Shown here: piece by piece, positions 1 to 5,860 of the stretch
How the letters are laid out: each line of letters begins with the position of its first letter
How positions within the stretch are numbered: the stretch's first letter is position 1
DNA from: 2-12-FULL-43-11 sp035655355
GTDB lineage: Bacteria > Patescibacteriota > Minisyncoccia > UBA6257 > Colwellbacteraceae
Direction of reading: 5' to 3'
DNA: 5,889 nucleotides
Assembly: GCA_035655355.1 (NCBI GenBank)
Contig: DASRUQ010000019.1
Location: forward strand, 1 to 5,889
Translations under genes and position numbers: made by a program
Notes under the pieces: generated by a model
Database searches by the model: none
What the model saw: only the letters and a program-made list of their open reading frames with translations
Told to the model about the DNA's origin: nothing

Positions 1-1754
1 GTGCGCAGCTCTCCAGTTTTGAGCCGGAAGCTGCAGGTAAGTCTATAGATCAGGCTCAGGCGGCAGCCGATAGTCTTTATAACAGAGCGAATATTTTTTC
101 TTTCGTGCCGATTTTAAGCCAGATTCCTGAGACTATCTCTAAAGTAGTTAAGCTGACTGCTACCGTTGGAGATATTAATGAGACTCTTAAACAACTTAAA
201 TCCTCCGGATTAGGAATAGTCTTGTCGGACAATGGAGATGTACTGGGACTTTTGAAGCGCTTAAGAGATGATATTTCAACCGTAAGTAACCTGGCTGGTG
301 ATGTGCGCAATGTAGTCTCGGGAGCGGGGGGGATTTCAGCCGAGAACTTAGCTCAGTATGTTGATTTTAACCTTAAAGCCAATAAGGCCACCGAGGGTCT
401 GGATGCTTTAATAAATATGTTGAGTCAGCCGGAAGATGTACATCTTTTGGCTGTTTTTGAAAACCCTTCTGAGATTAGACCGGGCGGGGGGTTTATCGGA
501 AGTTACGCCGATATCACTGTCAACAAGGGGCACGTTAAAGATATTAATGTTGATGATATCTATCTTCCCGACAAGTTCTTGGATTTAAATATCGTTCCGC
601 CTAAACAATTGCAGGGTATGACCGGAACTTGGGGAGCAAGAGATGCCAACTGGTTCTTTAGTTTCCCTGATTCGGCTAAAAAAATTATACAGTTTATAGA
701 AGAATCTTCGGTTTATGAGGACCCAGGCATTAAATTCCAGGGAGTGATAGCAATGAACGTAAAAGTGGTGCAGGATATTTTGCAGGTTACCGGCCCTATA
801 GAATTACCAGAATATAAACTGACTCTCAACGATAAGAATTTTTTGGAAGAGGTGCAGTATCAAGTGGAAGCCGGCCGGGGCAAGATTTCGGGCCAAAATT
901 CCAAAAAGATTTTAAAATTTATTTTGCCCAAGCTGATAGAGAAATTAAGCTCTTTAAGCGACTCCGATAAGAGACTTTTAGGAGAAGACATAAACTACAG
1001 GCTTAATAATAAAGATATTAAGTTTTATTTTAAAGACCAAAAACTCCAAAACGTGGTGGAGTTACTTGGTTTCAGCGGTGAATCGTATGACATAGCTTCC
1101 AATTGGAGCGGCGATTATCTGGCTGTGGTGAATGCGAATGTGGCGGGAGGTAAGACAGATGCTTTTATGAACCAACAGGTGCAGCTGGCGAGTAAAATTG
1201 ATGAACGGGGTTTTATTACAGATAATCTTAAAATCGCAAGAACCCATAACGGGCAAAACCAAAAACAAAGCTGGTACCGGGTTGCTAATATCAACTTCCT
1301 TAAAGTTTTTACTTTACCTGGGTCCAGGTTGACAGCTCTAGCCGGGAATACACTCAAAGCCGTGGTGCCTTTGGTGAATTATAAGTCGGTTAAATACCTG
1401 ACTGACCCTGATCTGGCGGCGGTGGAAAGCACCGAGCAACGGTTAAAAGAATTTAATGCTTATTCTTACGAAGAAGACGGTAAGACTGTTTTTGGGACGT
1501 GGTTCAATATTGCCGCCGGGAAATCTAAGGAGTTGAATTGGACTTACCAGAGCGCGAGAAGAGTGGATTTAACGCCTGGGGCTAAGTTTCAGTTTGTCTT
1601 AGATAAACAATCCGGAGTGGATTACAGCTTTGATTACATCGTAGAAGCCCCCAATGGCTACAAGTGGGCTGAGACAGATGACTTTATTTATCATTACAAA
1701 ACCGATAACATACCCTCACGACTGACTATAGACCTGACGCTACAGAAGTCTTAG
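1..1754 (+). CDS. DUF4012 domain protein, 5'-truncated by the window edge
   Basis: The reading frame is open from base 3 to the TAG at 1752-1754. The GTG at 105 lies inside the protein, so 583 residues are visible and the true start lies upstream. The DUF4012 hallmarks are clear: an asparagine-proline segment running into RPGGGFIGSY (477-506), then RDANW followed by FSFPDSAKKI (from 639), then VTGPIELP (about 787-810). The part before the core (about residues 1-135 visible) is helical and rich in Leu, Asn and Asp. The part after it looks beta-rich and ends in a hydrophilic tail. The biochemical role of DUF4012 is unknown. Family members usually carry an N-terminal signal or membrane anchor and are thought to act outside the membrane; that anchor is not visible here, so surface location is inferred. 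Two G-runs (about 325-332 and 485-490) are possible sequencing trouble spots, but the frame is intact. lepA follows after 12 nt, indicating one transcript. Family call firm, function unknown. Confidence 0.88.
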   Translation, partial: AQLSSFEPEAAGKSIDQAQAAADSLYNRANIFSFVPILSQIPETISKVVKLTATVGDINETLKQLKSSGLGIVLSDNGDVLGLLKRLRDDISTVSNLAGDVRNVVSGAGGISAENLAQYVDFNLKANKATEGLDALINMLSQPEDVHLLAVFENPSEIRPGGGFIGSYADITVNKGHVKDINVDDIYLPDKFLDLNIVPPKQLQGMTGTWGARDANWFFSFPDSAKKIIQFIEESSVYEDPGIKFQGVIAMNVKVVQDILQVTGPIELPEYKLTLNDKNFLEEVQYQVEAGRGKISGQNSKKILKFILPKLIEKLSSLSDSDKRLLGEDINYRLNNKDIKFYFKDQKLQNVVELLGFSGESYDIASNWSGDYLAVVNANVAGGKTDAFMNQQVQLASKIDERGFITDNLKIARTHNGQNQKQSWYRVANINFLKVFTLPGSRLTALAGNTLKAVVPLVNYKSVKYLTDPDLAAVESTEQRLKEFNAYSYEEDGKTVFGTWFNIAAGKSKELNWTYQSARRVDLTPGAKFQFVLDKQSGVDYSFDYIVEAPNGYKWAETDDFIYHYKTDNIPSRLTIDLTLQKS

Positions 1755-1766
1755 GGTCGAGTAACA

Positions 1767-3512
1767 ATGGAGAAAATAAGAAACTTTGTAATAACCGCCC
1801 ATATTGATCACGGTAAATCCACCTTGGCAGATAGAATGCTGGAAGTGACTGGGACTGTGCCGCCTCATAAGATGAAGGCCCAATACCTGGACGCACTGGA
1901 CCTCGAGCGGGAAAGGGGTATCACTATCAAGATGGCTCCGGTGCGGATGTCCTTTGAAGGCTGTATTTTGAATCTTATTGATACTCCCGGGCACTCGGAT
2001 TTTTCTTATGAGGTTTCTAGGTCCTTAAAAGCCGTTGAGGGCGCCATACTCTTAGTAGATGCTACTCAGGGTATTCAAGCGCAAACCTTGGCTAATCTGG
2101 AAAGCGCCAGAAAAGCCGAGTTAAAGTTTATTGGGGCGGTGAGTAAAGTGGATATCGCCTCAAGTGAGCAGACGGAGCAGTCTGTTAAAGACCTAGCCGA
2201 CTTATTGGAAACCAGTGAGGAAGAAATATTTAAGGTTTCCGGGAAGACAGGAGAGGGAGTCAGGGAGCTGTTACGGGAGGTTGTCAGAAAATTTCCCGAC
2301 CCCAAGGAGACAGAGGCCAGAGCGGCTTTGGTTTTCAGTTCTTTATATGACGAACATAAAGGAGTGTTAGCCTTTGTGAGAGTTTTTAACGGTGAGTTCA
2401 GAACGCAGACAAATGCCAGACTAATTGGAGCGAGAACAGAATTTAAAATAAAAGAAGTCGGTTTCTTTAAACCCGAGTTAAAAGCCGAAGATGTTATTAG
2501 CTCTGGGGAGATAGGCTATATAGCGACGGGCATAAAAGATCCTGGGGTTGTCAGGGTCGGAGACACTATAGGTGAGCAAGCGTTGCCTGGTTTTCAGCTG
2601 CCCTCGCCGGTAGTTTTCGTAGCTCTTTACCCAGACGAAGGAGATGATTACGAGAATTTAAAAGTAGCTATATACAAACTAAAACTTCACGATTCATCAT
2701 TCTCTATTATTCCCACTACGAGCGATGCTTTAGGTAGAGGTTTTCAGTGCGGTTTTCTCGGGAGGCTCCATTTCGAAATAGTGACGCAGAGGTTGGAGAG
2801 AGAATTTAATATTAAAGTGGTAAACAGTTTTCCTTCGGTGGCTTATAAGGTCAAAAACGATAAAGGCGAATGGAAAACAATTGAAAACCCCAAAGACTTC
2901 CCGGACGATTACGCCGCGGCGATGGAGCCGATGGTAAAAATTACCATACTTTCTCCAATTACTTATTTAGGAAGTATTCTAAAGCTCAAAGATGTTTTTA
3001 GGATGAGTGAGATTAGGACGGAGACTAGGGGAGAAAGAGTTATACTGACCGCTGATTTGCCCTTAAGCGATCTTATTTCTGATTTCGACGACAGAATAAA
3101 ATCGGTTTCTTCGGGATTTGCTTCTTTTAGTTACGAGTTCTCCGATTATCGTTTGGCTAAAGTAAAAAGACTGGATGTAACAGTAGCGGGAGATACGGTA
3201 CCGGGACTCTCCCGGGTAGTTTCCCAAGACGATGTTGAATCGGTCGCCAGAAAAACAGTGGAGAGGCTTAAAGAACTTTTGCCCAAACAGCAATTTACCC
3301 AGGCTATCCAAGCTTCAGCTAGCGGCAGGATCGTGGCTCGTGAAACAATCCCGGCTATGAAGAAGGCTTTGGGCGACTTCGGTAAGAACGGCGGCGATCG
3401 TACGAGAAAGATGAAACTGTGGAAAAAGCAAAAAGAAGGCAAGAAGAGGCTTAAAGAAGCTGGGCGAGTTTCGGTTTCTCCTCAAGTTTTCAAGGAACTC
3501 TTAAAGAGGTAA
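1767..3512 (+). CDS. lepA: Elongation factor 4 (LepA), ribosome-associated GTPase
   Basis: LepA/EF4 is a translational GTPase that binds the ribosome and affects elongation or initiation under stress. The 581 residues are close to the usual ~600. The start MEKIRNF leading into AHIDHGKS matches the family start and fixes the ATG. Visible motifs: G1 AHIDHGKS (residues 11-18), switch I RGITIK (50-55), G3 DTPGH (72-76) with the catalytic-type His, an unusual G4 SKVD (126-129) in place of NKxD, and G5 SGK (158-160). Domain II follows (about 185-275). The LepA signature is GFQCGFLGRLHFEI (325-338), then an EF-G-like domain V (about 388-465). The LepA-only C-terminal domain ends in NGGDRTRKMKL and KKQKEGKKR (541-561). 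Odd points: G4 Asn is Ser, DTPGHVDF reads DTPGHSDF, and the CTD YGGD reads NGGD. Only a weak AGGG precedes the start, so translation may depend on coupling to the upstream gene. The ftsB-like gene starts 9 nt after the stop. Confidence 0.96.
   Translation: MEKIRNFVITAHIDHGKSTLADRMLEVTGTVPPHKMKAQYLDALDLERERGITIKMAPVRMSFEGCILNLIDTPGHSDFSYEVSRSLKAVEGAILLVDATQGIQAQTLANLESARKAELKFIGAVSKVDIASSEQTEQSVKDLADLLETSEEEIFKVSGKTGEGVRELLREVVRKFPDPKETEARAALVFSSLYDEHKGVLAFVRVFNGEFRTQTNARLIGARTEFKIKEVGFFKPELKAEDVISSGEIGYIATGIKDPGVVRVGDTIGEQALPGFQLPSPVVFVALYPDEGDDYENLKVAIYKLKLHDSSFSIIPTTSDALGRGFQCGFLGRLHFEIVTQRLEREFNIKVVNSFPSVAYKVKNDKGEWKTIENPKDFPDDYAAAMEPMVKITILSPITYLGSILKLKDVFRMSEIRTETRGERVILTADLPLSDLISDFDDRIKSVSSGFASFSYEFSDYRLAKVKRLDVTVAGDTVPGLSRVVSQDDVESVARKTVERLKELLPKQQFTQAIQASASGRIVARETIPAMKKALGDFGKNGGDRTRKMKLWKKQKEGKKRLKEAGRVSVSPQVFKELLKR
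3506..3510 (+). promoter_or_regulatory. Ribosome binding site for the ftsB-like gene
   Basis: GAGGT lies 11 nt before the GTG at 3522 and overlaps the last codons and stop of lepA. It supports the GTG start, which is the only one that keeps the complete membrane helix. The next in-frame ATG (3652) would remove the helix. Confidence 0.5.
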
Positions 3513-3521
3513 ACTTTAAGG

Positions 3522-3809
3522 GTGAGAAATTATTTAATTTATTCTGTCTTTTTGGCCTTTTTTATTTTTTTCGGTTATCAGATTTATAAAATAAGCCTGG
3601 AGGCAGCCGACGCTAGCTCAAAATTAGCCGAGCTTAGATCGGAGAAAAATGCCATGGAATTAGACAATAGCAACTTAAAATCTCAAATAGAGTATTTCGC
3701 CGATCCTAGGAATCTAGAAAAAGAATTAAGGGCCAGGTTCAACGTCAGACTTCCCGGAGAGAAACTTATTATAGTAATACCGGCGCAGGACAATCAGGTT
3801 TCTGATTAG
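3522..3809 (+). CDS. FtsB/DivIC-family septum formation initiator protein
   Basis: FtsB/DivIC proteins are small bitopic membrane proteins that join FtsL and FtsQ/DivIB in the division complex and help activate septal wall synthesis. This 95-residue protein has the expected layout: a short N-terminus, one membrane helix at about residues 4-22, and a charged helical coiled-coil segment at about 25-60 (AELRSEKNAMELDNSNLKSQ). Next comes the family C-terminal pattern: ADPRNLEKELRARFNV, then PGEKLIIVIP near residues 78-87. The length is typical. It starts at GTG, 9 nt after lepA, so it is probably co-transcribed. The family shows low sequence conservation, and FtsL-type proteins have a similar layout, but the 'dp..lEk..R..f....PGEk' pattern favours FtsB/DivIC. 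A degenerate copy of its C-terminal end lies about 300 nt downstream, beyond the tRNA. Confidence 0.82.
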   Translation: MRNYLIYSVFLAFFIFFGYQIYKISLEAADASSKLAELRSEKNAMELDNSNLKSQIEYFADPRNLEKELRARFNVRLPGEKLIIVIPAQDNQVSD

Positions 3810-3888
3810 TAAGATTTGGGCCTTCCGGCGCTTACCGTTTAAAACGGCAGTAGCCTTGTGTTATTATAGTTTCGTTTGAGATAGTGGT

Positions 3889-3962
3889 GGGCTTACCCTA
3901 GGCCTGTCTTGCCTCCTGCATGCCATGCCTGCGCATGCAGGGCAGGCAAGGTTCCCAAGCCC
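3889..3962. repeat. Nested inverted repeat (strong hairpin) upstream of the tRNA
   Basis: The inner arms are 3908-3923 (CTTGCCTCCTGCATGC) and 3933-3950. They form 16 base pairs with a 2-nt bulge (3942-3943) and a 9-nt loop. An outer pair, GGGCTT (3889-3894) with AAGCCC (3957-3962), encloses them. The loop and right arm can instead form a smaller hairpin, CCTGC-GCAT-GCAGG (3928-3941). GCATGC occurs twice. No T-run follows on either strand, so it is not a normal intrinsic terminator. A dispersed genomic palindromic repeat or an RNA processing structure are both possible. Confidence 0.7.
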
Positions 3963-3980
3963 CGGCTTAACAAAAATAAT
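3952..3980 (+). promoter_or_regulatory. Possible sigma70-type promoter for the tRNA gene
   Basis: TTCCCA at 3952-3957 (4 of 6 to TTGACA) and AATAAT at 3975-3980 (5 of 6 to TATAAT) are 17 nt apart. Transcription would start near 3987, about 7 nt before the mature tRNA 5' end. The -35 box overlaps the outer arm of the inverted repeat. The spacing is ideal but the -35 match is modest, and short motifs like these arise by chance. Confidence 0.35.
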
Positions 3981-3993
3981 AAGTTTAGCCCCT

Positions 3994-4067
3994 GCGAGCA
4001 TGGTTCAGTGGTAGAACACGACCTTCCCAAGGTTGAGATGGGGGTTCGATTCCCCTTGCTCGCTCCA
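3994..4067 (+). tRNA. tRNA-Gly (anticodon CCC), CCA encoded
   Basis: A full cloverleaf can be drawn. The acceptor stem is GCGAGCA (3994-4000) with TGCTCGC (4057-4063), 7 of 7 pairs. The D arm is GTTC/GAAC around AGTGGTA. The anticodon stem is CGACC/GGTTG (one G-U) around the loop TTCCCAA, giving anticodon CCC at 4026-4028, which reads GGG. The variable loop is AGAT. The T arm is GGGGG/CCCCT around TTCGATT. The discriminator base is T (U73), and CCA is encoded at 4065-4067. C35, C36 and U73 are the usual bacterial glycine identity bases. It lies between the ftsB-like gene and a remnant of a similar gene. Confidence 0.96.
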
Positions 4068-4079
4068 TAAGTAAAGTGA

Positions 4080-4169
4080 AGTCATTTTCAGAAATTTTAC
4101 GGAGAGAAGCTGATTATTGTTGTTTTTTTCTCGGCAGGGAATGGGGGAGTAAACGGAACTACGGCGTAG
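4080..4169 (+). pseudogene. Remnant of an FtsB-family gene 3' end
   Basis: In the frame of 4101 the sequence reads KFYGEKLIIVVFFSAGNGGV and ends at TAG 4167-4169. The intact FtsB-like protein upstream ends RARFNVRLPGEKLIIVIPAQ and then DNQVSD. In the GEKLIIV(V/I) block the two copies differ at the third base of the Lys, Leu, second Ile and Val codons (aaa/aag, ctt/ctg, ata/att, gta/gtt), with one Ile-to-Val change. That pattern is expected of two copies that diverged while coding. There is no start codon, a TGA lies in frame at 4077-4079, and the tRNA CCA ends at 4067. Only the tail of a gene therefore remains, possibly with a four-residue deletion before GEK. The end overlaps the stop of the opposing 77-aa gene. 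Chance similarity is possible but less likely given the codon pattern. Confidence 0.5.
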
Positions 4170-4392
4170 CCGGATATGGAATGTTTAGTTTCTTAGCGGT
4201 TAGTTTATAACTTTCTATGTCAATTTTCACGGCACCCAACTCCAAGGCTGATTTATTAACGTCAAAAGCAGCATTAAGACCAGCTGTCAGAAACCCGATG
4301 GTAAGCATAGCCGAAACAATTATGATGATTATCGTTAAAACTAACGTCCCCGGATAAATCATCTTTTTATAATTTATTCTAAAGTTGTTCAT
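4159..4392 (-). CDS. Small single-pass membrane protein, last gene of the pilus operon
   Basis: I do not recognise this 77-residue protein as a named family. A basic N-terminus (MNNFRINYKKMIYPG) precedes one very hydrophobic helix at about residues 14-37 (LVLTIIIIIVSAMLTIGFL). A short extracytoplasmic segment follows with a helical look (about 42-72) and ends in LNIPYPATP. The positive-inside pattern suggests that the N-terminus is in the cytoplasm, the same topology as PilN and PilO. Its ATG overlaps the pilO-like TGA stop (ATGA, 4389-4392) and there is no Shine-Dalgarno sequence, so translation is probably coupled to pilO. It may be an accessory subunit of the PilN-PilO complex; it is far too short for, and lacks the lipobox of, a PilP lipoprotein. 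The coupling makes it likely to be real. Its role is inferred from position only. Confidence 0.75.
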   Translation of the reverse strand: MNNFRINYKKMIYPGTLVLTIIIIIVSAMLTIGFLTAGLNAAFDVNKSALELGAVKIDIESYKLTAKKLNIPYPATP

Positions 4393-4973
4393 TGTCTTAG
4401 ATATAGTCGCGCGCTTATTGAGATAGCGGCTTCTTTTTCCCAGCCTACAATCGGAGATGAATTTATGGTAACTGAGGTTATTTTAGAAAAGTAAGGCAAT
4501 TTTTCGAATTCCCCAATGTACCTGACGAGAGAGGCCGCATTGCCTTTTAAGTTAATATTATAATCCACACTCATTAATTTTAATTCTTCTGCCGGCTTAT
4601 TTTCTCCAGTTTTCTCTAGCGATGTTTGCAGTGGTGTTAAGGCGTAGAATTTTAAGTTTTGTTCAAGACCGACGTCTCTCGCGATGTTCTCAAGCTTATT
4701 AATAAACTCCGTTATGTTTTCTGCTTCAACAAAAGCTCCTTCCACTTTCTTGTCGCCGTCACCTATAGAAGCAAAGTTATTTTTGAGATCATTCCCAACC
4801 TGACTTCTTCCTTCAAGTATGGTTACCGCTGTCCGATTTTCTTTGGCTGTCTGCCCGATGGCAGCTATCCGGCCGCTAAGCAGATAGATAACGGCGGAAG
4901 CCGTTATGACGGCTAATAGAACCCGTCCGAGGGTTTCTGTCAGATCTATAGTAAGTTGTCTTTTAGTAAACAT
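4389..4973 (-). CDS. pilO: Type IV pilus assembly protein PilO-like
   Basis: PilO forms a dimer with PilN in the inner-membrane alignment complex that links the cytoplasmic PilM ring to the outer parts of the type IV pilus machine. This 194-residue protein has the PilO layout: a short cytoplasmic N-terminus, a membrane helix at about residues 15-35 (LLAVITASAVIYLLSG), and a coiled-coil linker. A small alpha/beta (ferredoxin-like) domain follows, with the typical pieces ITEFINKLENIARDVGL (about 88-104), VDYNINLKGNAASLVRYIGE (about 131-150) and LEKLP-type FEKLPYFSKI (about 151-160). It starts 3 nt after the pilN-like stop without a clear ribosome binding site and ends overlapping the next start, so the three genes look translationally coupled. 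PilO is poorly conserved; the call rests on architecture, the fold pattern and the PilN neighbour. Confidence 0.8.
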   Translation of the reverse strand: MFTKRQLTIDLTETLGRVLLAVITASAVIYLLSGRIAAIGQTAKENRTAVTILEGRSQVGNDLKNNFASIGDGDKKVEGAFVEAENITEFINKLENIARDVGLEQNLKFYALTPLQTSLEKTGENKPAEELKLMSVDYNINLKGNAASLVRYIGEFEKLPYFSKITSVTINSSPIVGWEKEAAISISARLYLRQ

Positions 4974-4976
4974 GTT

Positions 4977-5852
4977 TTATTTAAGGTATACCGATTGTGG
5001 GTCTTTGAGTTGGAATGAGATAGAAAACGGAATATCTGTTTTTTTCTCCAGGTTGGTGAGCGGAACATTCACACCTGTAAAAAAACTGGATGCTTCAAAT
5101 GTTCTCTTTAACAGGTTAATTGTATCTCTGTCTCTAGCCGTGCCCTGCATTGATATCGGCGTTTCCGGAGAATTTATTACAACATTGCTAACTATTATTC
5201 CCGGGGCTATTCTCACTCTTATCTCTTTAACGACGTTACTCCACATAGGCGTTGACTTTACAATCTCGTCTGTACGAGAAATCAAATAGTTTAGATGTCT
5301 GGCTCTGGCCTCAAACTCTGTAGTTCCGGTCGGTATAGGCAAAGAAGAAAAAAGGGCGTATTGGTTACTTAAAGACTGCTGAACAGAGAGCATCAGAAAC
5401 CAGGTTCCCAAAAATACCGCTAAGAATATAACAGAGGAAACTGTTATGATGTCTGCCATGAGGTTGGCAAAAGTGACAGCTTTATGATATTCGTAGGCCT
5501 CCTCCGTGCCTACGGGCATCAGGCTGACAAGCGTATCTTCTCTTCGGGGCATGGAGCCTCTCTTCCCGGCGCCAGCGGAGACTAACCACTTACCGGCGTC
5601 TTTACTCATCTCGTTGGTGCTGGCAAAGGGTTCAATAATTTTAGCTTCTTCAACATCCAGTTCGCTTACTTCACGCGCCAACTCAGCCGTTTCTTTATCC
5701 AGGATGATTATTTTTGAGAGAAGCTCGTATTCTCCCTCGTAGAAGTTGATTACCCTTTTAAGCTCGGGTTTTAATTTTTCCTTTGGCGTCGTTTCGTAAA
5801 ATATTGTGTGTATGAAACGGAGGACATTGTTTTTAATAACACCCACGGTCAT
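4977..5852 (-). CDS. pilN: Type IV pilus assembly protein PilN-like, with an N-terminal extension
   Basis: PilN is a bitopic inner-membrane protein. Its short cytoplasmic 'NLLP' motif binds PilM and its periplasmic domain pairs with PilO. From the ATG at 5852 this protein has 291 residues. The motif equivalent is VSLMP (nt 5514-5528), followed by a charged stretch, a membrane helix (nt about 5382-5459, ADIITVSSVIFLAVFLGTWF) and a helical linker. The conserved C-terminal domain is WSNVVKEIRVRIAPGIIVSN, PISMQGTARDRDTI, FFTGVNVPLTNLEKK and IPFSISFQLK. Unusually, about 108 residues of helical, charged sequence precede VSLMP, where most PilN proteins have only a few. AGGAAAGG (5853-5860) supports the ATG at 5852. 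A TTG at 5873 is an alternative, and the frame stays open to the window edge, so a start outside cannot be excluded. A shorter start at the Met 12 residues before the LMP Pro (about 5552) is also conceivable. pilM would be expected upstream, outside the window. Confidence 0.84.
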   Translation of the reverse strand: MTVGVIKNNVLRFIHTIFYETTPKEKLKPELKRVINFYEGEYELLSKIIILDKETAELAREVSELDVEEAKIIEPFASTNEMSKDAGKWLVSAGAGKRGSMPRREDTLVSLMPVGTEEAYEYHKAVTFANLMADIITVSSVIFLAVFLGTWFLMLSVQQSLSNQYALFSSLPIPTGTTEFEARARHLNYLISRTDEIVKSTPMWSNVVKEIRVRIAPGIIVSNVVINSPETPISMQGTARDRDTINLLKRTFEASSFFTGVNVPLTNLEKKTDIPFSISFQLKDPQSVYLK

Positions 5853-5860
5853 CCTTTCCT
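5853..5860 (-). promoter_or_regulatory. Ribosome binding site for the pilN-like gene
   Basis: AGGAAAGG on the minus strand lies directly before the ATG at 5852, with the AGGA core 4 nt from it. The alternative TTG at 5873 has no such sequence, so this favours the ATG, although the spacing is on the short side. Confidence 0.4.

Noticed and set aside
1740..1994. 84-aa open frame on the - strand across the lepA start
   Set aside because: It is antisense to the LepA P-loop and G3 region, which are unmistakable on the other strand.
3146..3442. 98-aa open frame on the - strand within lepA
   Set aside because: It is antisense to the conserved LepA C-terminal domain and has a low-complexity Ser/Thr-rich translation typical of a shadow frame.
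3827..3870. Possible terminator after the ftsB-like gene
   Set aside because: CCGTTT/AAACGG (3835-3847) and the outer GGC/GCC can pair, but the loop is tiny, the middle is mismatched and no T-run follows, so an intrinsic terminator is not supported.
4077..4079. In-frame TGA read as glycine (code 25), which would extend the remnant upstream
   Set aside because: TGA ends the pilO-like gene in a normal ATGA overlap, and extending the frame upstream would run into the tRNA gene.
4099..4132. T-run GTTTTTTTCTC as a terminator for the tRNA
   Set aside because: No convincing stem precedes it. The T-run is explained as Phe codons of the FtsB-family remnant.
4906..5289. 127-aa open frame on the + strand
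   Set aside because: It lies wholly opposite the pilO and pilN coding sequences, whose family motifs are clear. Its translation has no recognisable domain and no separate ribosome binding site.
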